NCBI RefSeq assembly: GCF_003957745.1
Contig: NZ_CP020373.1
Coordinates: 496,001-560,000, forward strand
Direction of reading: 5' to 3'
Source: Shewanella khirikhana
GTDB taxonomy: Bacteria > Pseudomonadota > Gammaproteobacteria > Enterobacterales > Shewanellaceae
DNA length: 64,000 bases
In this document: positions 16,329-25,571 of the stretch, piece by piece
Numbering within the stretch: position 1 is the stretch's first letter
Layout of the letters: every line of letters starts with the position of its first letter
Translations under genes and position numbers: made by a program
Notes under the pieces: generated by a model
Database searches by the model: none
What the model saw: only the letters and a program-made list of their open reading frames with translations
Told to the model about the DNA's origin: nothing

Positions 16329-18695
16329 TTAGCGAGTCCATACCCAATTTTCAATATGAATCGGGTCTACCCCATTGGCTTTAATATAGTTTTTGTGGTC
16401 AACCAAACGTTGCAGCATATCGGTGGTGATGGCCACGTGTTGGGTCTCATCAATCACACCTTGCTGGAACAATTTGTAAGCCATGTCGATCACCAGGTGG
16501 TAGCGGGAGGTACCGTTACGCACGCCCATGTCGAACGGGGTGGTGGTTGAACCTTCCTCTTCGTAGCCTTTGATGCGGAATCTGTGGCTGCCCTTGTAAT
16601 CGAATACCAGCTTCTTGATGGTGTTTGGATAGCCGTGATAGTTGAACACCACGCCTTTATCTTTGGTAAAGACTTCATCCATCATCCAGGGCTTCTGCTG
16701 GAACTTGCGGCTGCCCAGACCATTGGAGTTAAGCTCGGACACACTCACAAAGCGCACTCGTACCCGTGGCAGCAATTCGCGGATAAGAACCAAAGAGGCC
16801 ATACATTCCTGAGTCGCATAGTCACCGCAACCGGCCAGAACCACATCCGGATCTTCATCTGAGGCAAAGTCCCAAATCATCAGACCATCTTTGGCCTGGC
16901 GGCGGGCTTCATCCAGAGTCAGCCACTGAGGCAGCTCTTTCTTACCGGCTACAATAATGTTCAGCTTATCGCGGTCAGCGTAGGCACGTTCGGTGTACAC
17001 CAGGGTGCTGTTGGCATCGGCTGGCAGGTACGCTGAGATAATCTCAGGGTGTTTTTCCAGCATGGCGCCGAGGAAGCTTGGGTTCTGGTGTGAGTAACCG
17101 TTGTGATCCTGACGCTCCAGCAGTGAAGACAGCACCACGTTGCAAGATGGCAGCGGCTTACGGAAATGCACGCCCTGGCTTGCGTAGACGTACTTACAGT
17201 ATTGGTCAGCCATGGAGGACACAACCTGAGAGAAGGCCTCGTAGGTTGGGAACATACCGTGGCGGCCGGTCACTGTGTAACCGTGCATCATGCCAAACAG
17301 CAGGTTTTCTGACAGCAGCTCCAGTACGCGACCGTCACGAGCCATGTCCTGATCCCAGCTCTCAATAGGCCACTGCCAGGCGCGGTCGGTTTCTTCAAAT
17401 ACCGCTTGCAGCTGGTTGGAATAAGTTTCGTCCGGGCTGAAAATGCGCAGATTGCGCTGATCGCGGTTCAGCTTGAAGGCTTCACGCATCCACTCACCCA
17501 TCTTGTTCATGGAGTAGCCGCGGTGGCCGCGTGGTACTTCAGGACCATAGGCAAGCTTGGTCAGATCCGGGTTGGACAGCGCACGAACCACTTCACCGCC
17601 GTAAGACAGACGCTGACGACCGATGGTCAGTTCTTTTGGTGGGATAAGGCTGGCGATTTCAGCATCGAATTCCAGTACGCCCTGGTCGTTGATTTTATAC
17701 AGATCAGCAAAGCCGTAGCTTGCCAGCCAGTTGTCCAGTGCTTCCAGGTGTTTCTTGTCGCTGGCGCACTTGTTCACAATAACCTGGTGCGACTCACAGT
17801 TACCTTCGAGCTTCTTACCGTTGTCTTCTGACACTCCGGTCCAGCCTTTGGCGGTACGCATCAGGATCACAGGCCAGCGAGGCTTGCACACATCTTCACC
17901 GCTGCGGGCGCGGGTTTGGATGTCGTTAATCATGTCGTAGGCAAGGTCCATGGCGTTGGTCATCTGCACATAGACATCTTCGTCCTGCTGGTCATCCACA
18001 ATAATTGGGTGGTAACCCAGACCACGGAACTCAAGGTCCAGCTCTTCGTGACTCATGCGGCCCATGCGGGTAGGACCTGAGATCTTGTAACCGTTAATGT
18101 GCACGATAGGCAGCACGGCACCACAGGTTGCCGGGTTAATCAGACGGTTGGCATACCAGGACGCCGCCAGAGGACCGGTTTCTGCTTCACCGTCACCCAC
18201 AAGCACGGTGGCAATCAGATCTGGGTTATCCAATACAGCGCCAAAACCGACAGACAGGGAGTAACCCAGCTCACCACCTTCAAGGATTTGACCTGGAGCT
18301 TCAGGGTTGGCATGTGAAGGATAACCATATGCGGCTGAAAATTTCTTACAGATATCTTCGATGCCGGTTTCGTTATAAGGGATGGTTTCTGGATAGAAGT
18401 GGCTCAGTGAGCCTTCGATGAAAAGGTTAGCCTGTACAGCTGGGAAACCATGGCCTGGGCCGACGAGATAAAGGAAAGGACGCTTGTGTTTTACGATGAG
18501 ACGGTTGACGTTGGCATAGACGAAGTTGATGCCGGGACAGGTGCCCCAGTGGCCGAGGAGTCTGGGTTTGATGTCTCCATGGGCCAGTGGCCGCTTGTGC
18601 AACACATTCTGCTTGAGATAAATCTGCGACGTGGCCAGGAAGTTGGTGGCACGCACAAATTTCTTCAGTGCGCTAATCTCGTGCGGTTGAGTCAT
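16329..18695 (-). CDS. xfp: Phosphoketolase (xylulose-5-phosphate/fructose-6-phosphate)
   Basis: 788 residues, the usual length. This thiamine-diphosphate enzyme splits xylulose-5-phosphate (and often fructose-6-phosphate) with phosphate to acetyl-phosphate plus a triose or tetrose phosphate. Family segments seen include GHWGTCPGINF, LVGPGHGFPA, the TPP-binding GDGEAETGPLAASW, HINGYKISGPT, and QDHNGYSHQNPSFLG. GAGAGG precedes the start. It stands alone, with its own terminator, beside tal-pgi, whose products are its substrates. Fructose-6-phosphate from GlcNAc could reach acetate through it with extra ATP, an inference. A CRP-like site lies upstream between it and the symporter gene. Confidence 0.95.
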   Translation of the reverse strand: MTQPHEISALKKFVRATNFLATSQIYLKQNVLHKRPLAHGDIKPRLLGHWGTCPGINFVYANVNRLIVKHKRPFLYLVGPGHGFPAVQANLFIEGSLSHFYPETIPYNETGIEDICKKFSAAYGYPSHANPEAPGQILEGGELGYSLSVGFGAVLDNPDLIATVLVGDGEAETGPLAASWYANRLINPATCGAVLPIVHINGYKISGPTRMGRMSHEELDLEFRGLGYHPIIVDDQQDEDVYVQMTNAMDLAYDMINDIQTRARSGEDVCKPRWPVILMRTAKGWTGVSEDNGKKLEGNCESHQVIVNKCASDKKHLEALDNWLASYGFADLYKINDQGVLEFDAEIASLIPPKELTIGRQRLSYGGEVVRALSNPDLTKLAYGPEVPRGHRGYSMNKMGEWMREAFKLNRDQRNLRIFSPDETYSNQLQAVFEETDRAWQWPIESWDQDMARDGRVLELLSENLLFGMMHGYTVTGRHGMFPTYEAFSQVVSSMADQYCKYVYASQGVHFRKPLPSCNVVLSSLLERQDHNGYSHQNPSFLGAMLEKHPEIISAYLPADANSTLVYTERAYADRDKLNIIVAGKKELPQWLTLDEARRQAKDGLMIWDFASDEDPDVVLAGCGDYATQECMASLVLIRELLPRVRVRFVSVSELNSNGLGSRKFQQKPWMMDEVFTKDKGVVFNYHGYPNTIKKLVFDYKGSHRFRIKGYEEEGSTTTPFDMGVRNGTSRYHLVIDMAYKLFQQGVIDETQHVAITTDMLQRLVDHKNYIKANGVDPIHIENWVWTR

Positions 18696-19125
18696 AATAA
18701 GCCTCTCGATGCTTAAAATGGTTAATTGGAAGTGTTTCTTGGGTGCTACTATATTTGTAATTTTTTTACAAAAATGTGCCCAACCTCCAATTTTCCAAAG
18801 TTAGATTCACTGACTTTCTCCCTTTAAATAGTCGTGATTCGATTGTTAATCGAGTTTTAACAGTATCTTATCTCTGTTTTTGTTGCGTGATGCGCATGTC
18901 GTATAAATGCGCAACTGTGAGCTTGATCACGCGGTTTTTTTGAAATACTGTGCTAATTTGCCGCGTCCGTTGGGCGCCTCATAGCTGTAACCGTGCTGAA
19001 ACTTAGGCACGGAAAGGATAAAATGATATAAAAATTACAGCTAATCATGATCTTGCTTAGATCAGTCGCAACAGCAGCCCAAGAACGGATCTCCGGGCTG
19101 TTGCAGAAGGAAAGAAGTACTCATT
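18696..19125. other. Divergent regulatory region between xfp and the alanine/glycine symporter
   Basis: 430 nt without a gene. AT-rich on the xfp side. It contains one good CRP-like palindrome (18916-18931), about 220 nt from the xfp start and 195 nt from the symporter start, so it could act on either. Confidence 0.5.
18916..18931. promoter_or_regulatory. CRP-like binding site
   Basis: TGTGA-GCTTGA-TCACG matches the CRP half-site consensus TGTGA-N6-TCACA at nine of ten positions. Shewanella uses CRP for many respiratory and carbon genes. Read by eye only. Confidence 0.55.
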
Positions 19126-20568
19126 ATGTTAGAAACTATTGTCAATTTTCTGAATGCCCTGCTGTGGGGAAAACTGCTGGTCTACGGACTGGTAGGTGCA
19201 GGGCTCTACTTTACGGTTCGCCTCGCCTTTATTCAGCTGACCCATTTCAAGCACGGTATTAAAGTCATGACCATCAGCCGCCAGGGTGGCGACGATGGTT
19301 TGTCATCATTTCAGGTATTTTGTACCAGCATGGCGGCCCGGGTGGGTGCAGGTAATATGGCCGGTGTGGCGGTGGCCATCGGTATGGCTGGCCCCGGCGC
19401 TGTGTTCTGGATGTGGGCCATTGCGGTGCTCGGTATGGCCACGGCCATGATTGAGTCGACCCTGGCGCAAATCTACAAAGTAAAAGATGAAGACGGTCAG
19501 TTCCGCGGTGGTCCTGCTTATTATATGGAAAAGGGCTTGGGCCAGCGCTGGATGGGCGTGCTGTTCTCACTGTTCCTTATTCTTGCCTTTGGTTTGGTAT
19601 TCAATGCCGTACAGGCCAACACCATCACAGGTGCCATGGAGCGGGTATTCGGCTTTGACCCTATGTATGTGGGCATTGCCATTGTGATAGCCAGTGGCTT
19701 TGTGATCATGGGCGGCCTGCGCAAGGTGGCCAAGGTTTCTGAAATCGTGGTGCCTTTTATGGCGCTGGCCTACCTGCTGATTGCTTCAGTGGTGGTGTTC
19801 TTCAACCTTGAAAAGCTGCCGGATGTGTTCATGCTGATCATCAAGAGCGCCTTTGGCTGGCAGGAAGCGGTTGCCGGTGGTGTGGCTTACAGTGTGGCTC
19901 AGGCCATGCAGGCCGGTATCGCCCGCGGTCTTTTCTCCAACGAAGCCGGTATGGGTAGCGCCGCCAACGTGGCCGCCAGTGCATCACCTAACCCAAATCA
20001 CCCAGCGTCGCAGGGGTTTGTGCAGATGATGGGCGTGTTTGTGGACACCCTGGTGATCTGTACTGCCACCGCGGCCATTATTTTGCTGGCCGGTGATATG
20101 GGCGGCGAAAGCGATGGCATTAAACTGACCATCGATGCCTTAACCAGCCATGTAGGTGACTGGGGCGGCGCCTTTATCGCGTTTGCGATTTTGCTGTTCT
20201 GCTTTACCTCTATCATCGCCAACTATTCTTACGCCGAAACCAATGTGATGTTCCTGTCCGGCAACCGTAAAAACGCGCTGCCTGTTTTCCGCCTGGCGGT
20301 GCTTGGTATGGTGATGTTCGGTGCCATGGCCAAGATTGGTCTGGTGTGGGATCTGGCCGACGTGTCCATGGGCTTGATGGCGATTGTGAATATCGTCGCG
20401 CTGGTACTGCTTTCCGGTTTGGCTATTCGGGTGATCAACGATTACCGTGACCAGCTGAAAAACGGTGATATGCCGGTATTCGACCGCAGTAAGTTCCCTG
20501 AGCTTGATGGCCAGGTTGAAACCGACATCTGGCCACGCGAGGACCGCGCTGAGACAAGCGAAAGCTGA
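19126..20568 (+). CDS. Alanine/glycine:cation symporter (AGCS family)
   Basis: 480-residue inner-membrane protein with about 10-11 hydrophobic segments. The AGCS signatures are clear: the region GAGNMAGVAVAIGMAGPGAVFWMW, FRGGPAYYMEKG, and GIARGLFSNEAGMGSAAN. It imports alanine or glycine with sodium (or protons). The substrate cannot be separated within the family. AGAAGGAAAG precedes the start. It stands alone, with a strong terminator behind it. Confidence 0.93.
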   Translation: MLETIVNFLNALLWGKLLVYGLVGAGLYFTVRLAFIQLTHFKHGIKVMTISRQGGDDGLSSFQVFCTSMAARVGAGNMAGVAVAIGMAGPGAVFWMWAIAVLGMATAMIESTLAQIYKVKDEDGQFRGGPAYYMEKGLGQRWMGVLFSLFLILAFGLVFNAVQANTITGAMERVFGFDPMYVGIAIVIASGFVIMGGLRKVAKVSEIVVPFMALAYLLIASVVVFFNLEKLPDVFMLIIKSAFGWQEAVAGGVAYSVAQAMQAGIARGLFSNEAGMGSAANVAASASPNPNHPASQGFVQMMGVFVDTLVICTATAAIILLAGDMGGESDGIKLTIDALTSHVGDWGGAFIAFAILLFCFTSIIANYSYAETNVMFLSGNRKNALPVFRLAVLGMVMFGAMAKIGLVWDLADVSMGLMAIVNIVALVLLSGLAIRVINDYRDQLKNGDMPVFDRSKFPELDGQVETDIWPREDRAETSES

Positions 20569-20586
20569 GTCGATTAGCTTAATCTG

Positions 20587-20618
20587 AAAAAACCACGCTG
20601 CTCCAGCGTGGTTTTTTT
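20587..20618 (+). terminator. Rho-independent terminator of the symporter gene
   Basis: Nine-bp stem ACCACGCTG/CAGCGTGGT, 3-nt loop and seven T, 24 nt after the stop. Confidence 0.9.
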
Positions 20619-20666
20619 ATGTCGCTTGGGTATCATAACCGCAGACAAGAGGAGACTGAGATACCT

Positions 20667-21440
20667 ATGCTGGTTGTTATTTCCCCCGCCAAAACATTGG
20701 ATTATGAAAATCCTGCCCCAACGGGCGAGTTCACTCTGCCGGAGTTGGCTGAGCACAGCCGTGAGCTTATCGACGTCTGCCGCGCCCTCACTCCTGCGGA
20801 TATTGCCTCCCTGATGTCGGTCAGTGACAAAATTGCCGGACTCAATGCCGCGCGCTTCGCCAGCTGGTCCCCTGAATTTACGTTGGAAAATGCCAAGCAG
20901 GCGTTGTTTGCCTTTCGTGGCGACGTGTATACCGGCCTGGATGCCGACACCCTGAGCGCGGACGAGCTTGGTTATGCTCAGTCCCACCTGCGGATGTTAT
21001 CAGGCCTTTATGGGCTGCTTAAGCCGCTGGATTTGATGCAGGCCTACCGGCTCGAGATGGGCACTGGCCTCGCCAATGGTCGTGGCAAGAACCTGTACGA
21101 GTTCTGGGGCTCCATTATTACCGACAAACTCAACGAAGCACTGGCGGCCCAGGGCGATGATATTCTGGTGAATCTCGCGTCCAATGAGTACTTTAAAGCG
21201 GTGTCTGCCAAAAATATTAAGGGCACTGTGGTCAGCCCGGTATTTAAAGATGCCAAGAATGGCCAGTACAAGATCATCAGTTTCTACGCCAAGAAGGCGA
21301 GGGGACTAATGACCCGCTTTATTCTGGCAACCCGGCCAACCAGCATTGAAGCGCTGCAGGACTTCAATTATGACGGTTACTACTACAGCCCCGAGCAGTC
21401 AAAACCGCTGCAGCCGGTGTTTTTGCGGGAAGAGCGCTAA
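20667..21440 (+). CDS. yaaA: Peroxide stress protein YaaA
   Basis: 257 residues, normal for YaaA (DUF328). Family features are the N-terminal VVISPAKTLDYE, the YTGLDADTLS stretch, LSGLYGLLKPLDLM and the C-terminal FNYDGYYYSPEQS. In E. coli YaaA is induced by peroxide and limits free iron and DNA damage. The start at 20667 matches the family N-terminus and has an AGGAG site; an earlier in-frame start lies in the preceding terminator. It ends just before a pair of short direct repeats and a shared terminator. Confidence 0.93.
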   Translation: MLVVISPAKTLDYENPAPTGEFTLPELAEHSRELIDVCRALTPADIASLMSVSDKIAGLNAARFASWSPEFTLENAKQALFAFRGDVYTGLDADTLSADELGYAQSHLRMLSGLYGLLKPLDLMQAYRLEMGTGLANGRGKNLYEFWGSIITDKLNEALAAQGDDILVNLASNEYFKAVSAKNIKGTVVSPVFKDAKNGQYKIISFYAKKARGLMTRFILATRPTSIEALQDFNYDGYYYSPEQSKPLQPVFLREER

Positions 21441-21453
21441 AACAGCCGAAAGT

Positions 21454-21493
21454 GGGAATAGAGTTAAGTAATGGGGATTAGAGTTAAGTAATA
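21454..21493 (+). repeat. Short tandem direct repeat
   Basis: Two adjacent copies of a ~20-nt unit containing TAGAGTTAAGTAAT (a perfect match over 14 nt, about 20 nt apart) between the yaaA stop and the terminator. No function is apparent; it looks like a local duplication. Confidence 0.6.
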
Positions 21494-21522
21494 AAAAACG
21501 CGGCCATCGGCCGCGTTTTTTT
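21493..21522. terminator. Bidirectional rho-independent terminator
   Basis: Perfect 7-bp stem CGCGGCC/GGCCGCG with ATC loop, A-run before and T-run after. It serves yaaA (+) and the peptidase gene (-). Confidence 0.92.
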
Positions 21523-21537
21523 ATGGGATAACAGGAG

Positions 21538-22941
21538 TTATTCCTTGGCAGGTAAGGGGCGCAACGCCACATCGCTGTTTGCCATCATCCAGGCGAACTG
21601 GGCATAGACAGCCACGTTTTGCGCCAACGCCTCTGGGTCAATCTTGTCCAGGGTATCGTTGGGGGTGTGGTGATAGTCGAAATAATCGCTGCCATCCTGT
21701 CTGAGTGACGCCACCGGTACCCCAAGGGCAGGCAGCATAGACACATCCGGGCCACCTGAGGCCTTGTTGTTGCCGGCCACGACACCAAGCGTTTCCGAGA
21801 CAGCCATGGCAGCCACCATGCTCTGATGAGCGCTATCGGAAACCCGCCAGTCAATCTGATAGATACGTCCTGCGCCAAAATCAGACTCGGCTGCAATGTA
21901 ATGCTTGGCAAGCTCAGCCTCATGGGCGCTGGCATAGGCCTTACCGCCCACCAGGCCCACTTCTTCCGCTGCGTAAAGCACCACCCGAATGGTGCGCGCA
22001 GGTTTTTGTGACAGGTCGAGAATATGCTTGGCTGCGGCTGTCACAATGGCAACACCGGCGCCGTCATCAATGGCGCCTGTGCCTTCATCCCAGGAGTCGA
22101 GGTGCGCGCCAATCAACACAATCTCTTCGGCTTTGCTGCTGCCGCTGACTTCGGCAATCACGTTGTAGGAGGTGGCTTCGCCGCGGCGCTCTGAACCCAA
22201 CTCAAGTGATACCACGACGCTTGGGTCGCGCTTTAGCATGGCGTTTATTAAATCCGCATCGGGATTGGAGATGGCTGCGGCCGGAATGGGCTCAACTCCA
22301 TCCTTGTAACGCATCATGCCGGTATGGGCCATGCGGTCGTGGTCGGTGCCGATGGATCGGATAATAATGGCCAGAGCGCCTTTTTCAGAGGCTGCCACAG
22401 CGCCGCGGCTGCGGCCACCGGCGGTTTTGCCATAACCTGCGCCGTCGCGGTGGCGCTCGGTTTTGGCATCAATAAAGGCAATTTTGCCTTTCATAGAGTC
22501 GGCTGGCGCCTGATTCAGCGCATCAAGCGAGTCAAATCGGACGACAGGGGCGCTGATGCCGCCCTCTGGCGTGGCGATACTGCCGCCCAGGGCGGTTACC
22601 ACCATGGGCTGTGGGAAAGGGCTTTTAATGCTGGCTCTGGCGATACCGCGGTGCCAAACCGGCACAGTCACCGGCTCTTTATAGACCTTATCAAAGCCCA
22701 GGCCGGTGAGTTTGGCCATGGCCCAGTCAACGGCCACTTTATCCTGAGCACTGCCGGCCAGTCTGGGGCCCACTTCAACTGTCAGAGATTCCACAATATC
22801 AAAGCCAAGTGAAGAAGCCTGGGCTTTTTGGGCAAGCGTTTCAGCAACTTCATGATTTTTATCGGTTGTCGCTTGTGCTGAAGTACTCGTTGTGGCGGCC
22901 AGCAACAGTGCGCTGGCGAAAACGATGGGTAGGGTTTTCAT
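21538..22941 (-). CDS. Secreted M28-family zinc aminopeptidase/carboxypeptidase
   Basis: 467 residues with a Sec signal peptide ending near residue 22-24 (SAQA). A PA-like domain lies at about 95-250, inserted before the M28 core. The di-zinc ligands are visible in order: His280 (GAHLDSWDEGTG), Asp292 (IDDGAG), Glu326/327 (AAEEVG), Asp354 (ESDFGAG) and His425 (HHTPNDT). The enzyme most likely cleaves amino acids or dipeptides from peptides in the periplasm or outside the cell. It stands alone, divergent from the HlyU-like regulator gene. M28 family sure, exact specificity not. Confidence 0.93.
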   Translation of the reverse strand: MKTLPIVFASALLLAATTSTSAQATTDKNHEVAETLAQKAQASSLGFDIVESLTVEVGPRLAGSAQDKVAVDWAMAKLTGLGFDKVYKEPVTVPVWHRGIARASIKSPFPQPMVVTALGGSIATPEGGISAPVVRFDSLDALNQAPADSMKGKIAFIDAKTERHRDGAGYGKTAGGRSRGAVAASEKGALAIIIRSIGTDHDRMAHTGMMRYKDGVEPIPAAAISNPDADLINAMLKRDPSVVVSLELGSERRGEATSYNVIAEVSGSSKAEEIVLIGAHLDSWDEGTGAIDDGAGVAIVTAAAKHILDLSQKPARTIRVVLYAAEEVGLVGGKAYASAHEAELAKHYIAAESDFGAGRIYQIDWRVSDSAHQSMVAAMAVSETLGVVAGNNKASGGPDVSMLPALGVPVASLRQDGSDYFDYHHTPNDTLDKIDPEALAQNVAVYAQFAWMMANSDVALRPLPAKE

Positions 22942-23067
22942 GTGTTTCCTCGATTTTTATTACGTACATCCCATTTTTGAAAACAATCTAACAAAAAGTG
23001 TGGGCTGTGTCCCGACGCAGTCTGTAAGGCAACGCTATATTAGGCCCGGGGTTTGTATTAGGAGAAT

Positions 23068-23373
23068 ATGCTCGTAATGAATATAGAATTGATGCAGGAG
23101 CGAGCTGATCATGCGGTGGTGCTGCTAAAGGCACTGGCCAATGAACGTCGATTGTTTATCCTGTGCCATCTGCTGAACGAAGGCGAGATGTGTGTAGGTG
23201 AGATGAACAAGAAACTGGGACTGAGTCAGTCTGCGTTATCGCAGCACCTGGCCTGGCTTCGCAAAGACAATCTGGTTTCGACCCGCAAGGAAGCTCAGAC
23301 GGTGTTCTACTCATTGAAGAGTGATGAGGTGAAGGAGATCATCAAGTTACTCAACAACATATATTGCCATTGA
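23068..23373 (+). CDS. ArsR-family thiol-based regulator, HlyU/YgaV-like
   Basis: 101-residue winged-helix protein. The core LLKALANERRLFILC...LSQSALSQHLAWLRKDNLVSTRKEAQTVFYSLKS closely resembles Vibrio HlyU and E. coli YgaV. The metal-site motif ELCVCD of ArsR/SmtB is absent. Instead Cys33 (FILC) and Cys100 (NNIYC) match the cysteine pair that forms disulfide or polysulfide links in the HlyU/BigR/YgaV group; Cys42 is extra. It is therefore more likely a sulfide- or redox-sensing repressor than an arsenic sensor. Two starts are possible, 23068 and 23077; AGGAG is close to the first. It lies divergent from the peptidase gene, a possible target. Confidence 0.88.
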   Translation: MLVMNIELMQERADHAVVLLKALANERRLFILCHLLNEGEMCVGEMNKKLGLSQSALSQHLAWLRKDNLVSTRKEAQTVFYSLKSDEVKEIIKLLNNIYCH

Positions 23374-23381
23374 GCAGATAT

Positions 23382-23409
23382 AAAAAAACCGGCCTGGGCC
23401 GGTTTTTTT
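23382..23409. terminator. Bidirectional rho-independent terminator
   Basis: Stem ACCGGCC/GGCCGGT with a 2-nt centre, seven A before and seven T after. It ends the HlyU-like gene (+) and rpsT (-). Confidence 0.9.
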
Positions 23410-23427
23410 ACGTCTTACTGGCAGCGA

Positions 23428-23694
23428 TTAAGCAGCCAGAGCCTTGATACGGGCGTTCAGACGAGCCTTATGACGGGCAGCCTTGTTCTTGTGGATCAGG
23501 CCTTTGGTCGCCATACGGTCAACGATAGGCTGGGCTACGGCGAAGGCTTCGGTAGCAGCTTTGTGATCGCCAGCCTTGATGGCAGCGATAACTTTCTTCA
23601 CGTAGGTACGCAGCATTGAGCGACGGCTGGCGTTGTGCTGACGACGCTTTTCAGATTGAAGCGCGCGCTTCTTTGCAGTCTTGCTGTTAGCCAA
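23428..23694 (-). CDS. rpsT: 30S ribosomal protein S20
   Basis: 88 residues, very rich in Lys, Arg and Ala. The N-terminal MANSKTAKKRALQSEKRRQ and the later KGLIHKNKAARHKARLN are diagnostic of S20, which binds 16S rRNA early in 30S assembly. Divergent from murJ, an arrangement also seen in other gammaproteobacteria. Confidence 0.97.
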   Translation of the reverse strand: MANSKTAKKRALQSEKRRQHNASRRSMLRTYVKKVIAAIKAGDHKAATEAFAVAQPIVDRMATKGLIHKNKAARHKARLNARIKALAA

Positions 23695-23947
23695 GGTGCA
23701 ACTCCTAAAAACTTGGGATTGATACTTTCAAAGGTCGAGGAATATGCCCGTATTTTGCCACCTTGTCAATGGCAATGGTTGAATATCGGCCATAAAAGCA
23801 AATTAATCCAACCCGACTTGGCTATCTTCAACCCAACTCGTGTAAAATGTGGCGCAATTCTACCAGCAAATACTGTCGTGTGACAGAGCCGGAAGCGTTT
23901 TTTTCCAAGATATCACCCGCATTTTCCGGTCCTTCCCAGGGGGCGTT

Positions 23948-25513
23948 TTGAGCAAGAAACTTCTGAAGTCAGGGATGATAGTCAGTGCCATGACCTTGAT
24001 CTCCCGTGTGTTGGGTTTAGTTCGCGACATGGTAGTGGCCAATCTGATGGGGGCCGGAGCCAGTGCCGACGTATTTTTCTTTGCCAATAAAATTCCCAAT
24101 TTTTTGCGCAGATTATTCGCCGAAGGCGCTTTTGCTCAGGCATTTGTGCCTGTTCTGACCGAATATCAGGAAAAGCGCAGCAGCGAAGAAACCCGTGAAT
24201 TGCTCTCAAAAGTGGCCGGTACCCTTGGCGGCCTGGTTACCATAGTGACCCTTTTCGGGGTGATTGGCTCACCAATATTGGCTGCGCTGTTTGGTGGCGG
24301 TTGGTTTCTTGACTGGCTGGAAGGCGGTGAAAACGGCGCCAAGTTTGAACTTGCTGCGCTGATGCTGAAGATAACCTTTCCTTATTTATGGTTTATCACC
24401 TTTACCGCGCTGGCAGGCTCCATCCTCAACACCCGCGGCCGCTTTGCGGTGTCGGCCTTTACCCCGGTATTTTTGAATATCGCCATTATCGGCTTCGCCC
24501 TGTGGTTGTCGCCGCAGCTTGAGCAGCCGGAAATCGGTCTGGCCTGGGGCGTGTTTGCCGGCGGTCTTATTCAGTTTCTGTTCCAAATTCCCTTTTTGTA
24601 CCGCGAGCGTGCCCTGGTTAAGCCCTCTTGGGGCTGGCATCACCCGGGGGTGACCAAAATCCGCACCCTGATGATCCCGGCACTGTTCGGGGTGTCGGTG
24701 TCGCAGATTAACCTGCTGTTTGACACCTTTATTGCCAGCTTCCTGATGACAGGCTCCATCAGTTGGCTCTATTACTCCGACCGTTTGCTTGAGTTCCCCC
24801 TGGGACTTTTTGGTATTGCTATTGCCACTGTGGTGTTGCCCGCGTTGTCGAAAAAGCATGTGAACGATGAAGGCGAAGGCTTTGCCAAAACCATGGACTG
24901 GGGGGTGAGGGCGATTTTGCTTCTGGGTATGCCCGCCATGCTGGGGCTGATTGTGCTGGCCAAACCCATGCTGATGGTGCTCTTTATGCGTGGCGCCTTT
25001 GATATCAGCGATGTGGAAATGGCGTCTTACAGTTTGATGGCTTATGGCGCTGGCCTGCTTAACTTCATGCTTATCAAAGTATTGGCGCCCGGTTATTACT
25101 CACGCCAGGATACCAAAACCCCTGTGCGTTACGGTATTGTCGCCATGGTCAGCAATATGGTGTTTAACATTATCTTTGCGGTGCCCTTTGGCTATGTGGG
25201 ACTGGCGATTGCCACCTCCTTGTCGGCGCTGCTCAATGCTGCGCTGCTTTATCGGGGGCTGCATAAGGCCGGTGTATATAAAGTGGCGAAGTCGACGCTG
25301 GTGTTTTTTGCCAAGGTGGCCGTGTCTACCCTCGCTATGGGGGCGCTTCTGTGGTATCTGTTGCCCACACAGGCGGTGTGGCTCGAGTGGCATATTGGCG
25401 AGCGTGCCGGTGCCCTTGCCGGTTATATCGGTCTGGGGGCTTTAGTTTATGGGTTGTCGCTTATTCTGCTGGGGATTAAGCCCTGGCAGATGAAACGCGC
25501 CCGCAAGGGCTGA
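23948..25513 (+). CDS. murJ: Lipid II flippase MurJ
   Basis: 521 residues, ~14 transmembrane helices, MATE/MOP-like fold. The N-terminal SAMTLISRVLGLVRDMVVA and FFFANKIPNFLRRLFAEGAFAQAFVP are hallmark MurJ sequences. It flips lipid II across the inner membrane for peptidoglycan synthesis. The best start is a TTG at 23948 (LSKKLLKSG) with AGGGGG about 5 nt upstream; an in-frame ATG at 23849 would add 33 residues not expected in the family. First gene of a run leading to ribF and ileS. Confidence 0.94.
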   Translation: MSKKLLKSGMIVSAMTLISRVLGLVRDMVVANLMGAGASADVFFFANKIPNFLRRLFAEGAFAQAFVPVLTEYQEKRSSEETRELLSKVAGTLGGLVTIVTLFGVIGSPILAALFGGGWFLDWLEGGENGAKFELAALMLKITFPYLWFITFTALAGSILNTRGRFAVSAFTPVFLNIAIIGFALWLSPQLEQPEIGLAWGVFAGGLIQFLFQIPFLYRERALVKPSWGWHHPGVTKIRTLMIPALFGVSVSQINLLFDTFIASFLMTGSISWLYYSDRLLEFPLGLFGIAIATVVLPALSKKHVNDEGEGFAKTMDWGVRAILLLGMPAMLGLIVLAKPMLMVLFMRGAFDISDVEMASYSLMAYGAGLLNFMLIKVLAPGYYSRQDTKTPVRYGIVAMVSNMVFNIIFAVPFGYVGLAIATSLSALLNAALLYRGLHKAGVYKVAKSTLVFFAKVAVSTLAMGALLWYLLPTQAVWLEWHIGERAGALAGYIGLGALVYGLSLILLGIKPWQMKRARKG

Positions 25514-25571
25514 TTCTCAGCGTCAGCTGAGATATAATCCGCCAATTTACGTACGCCAGTTGTCAGGTCAC

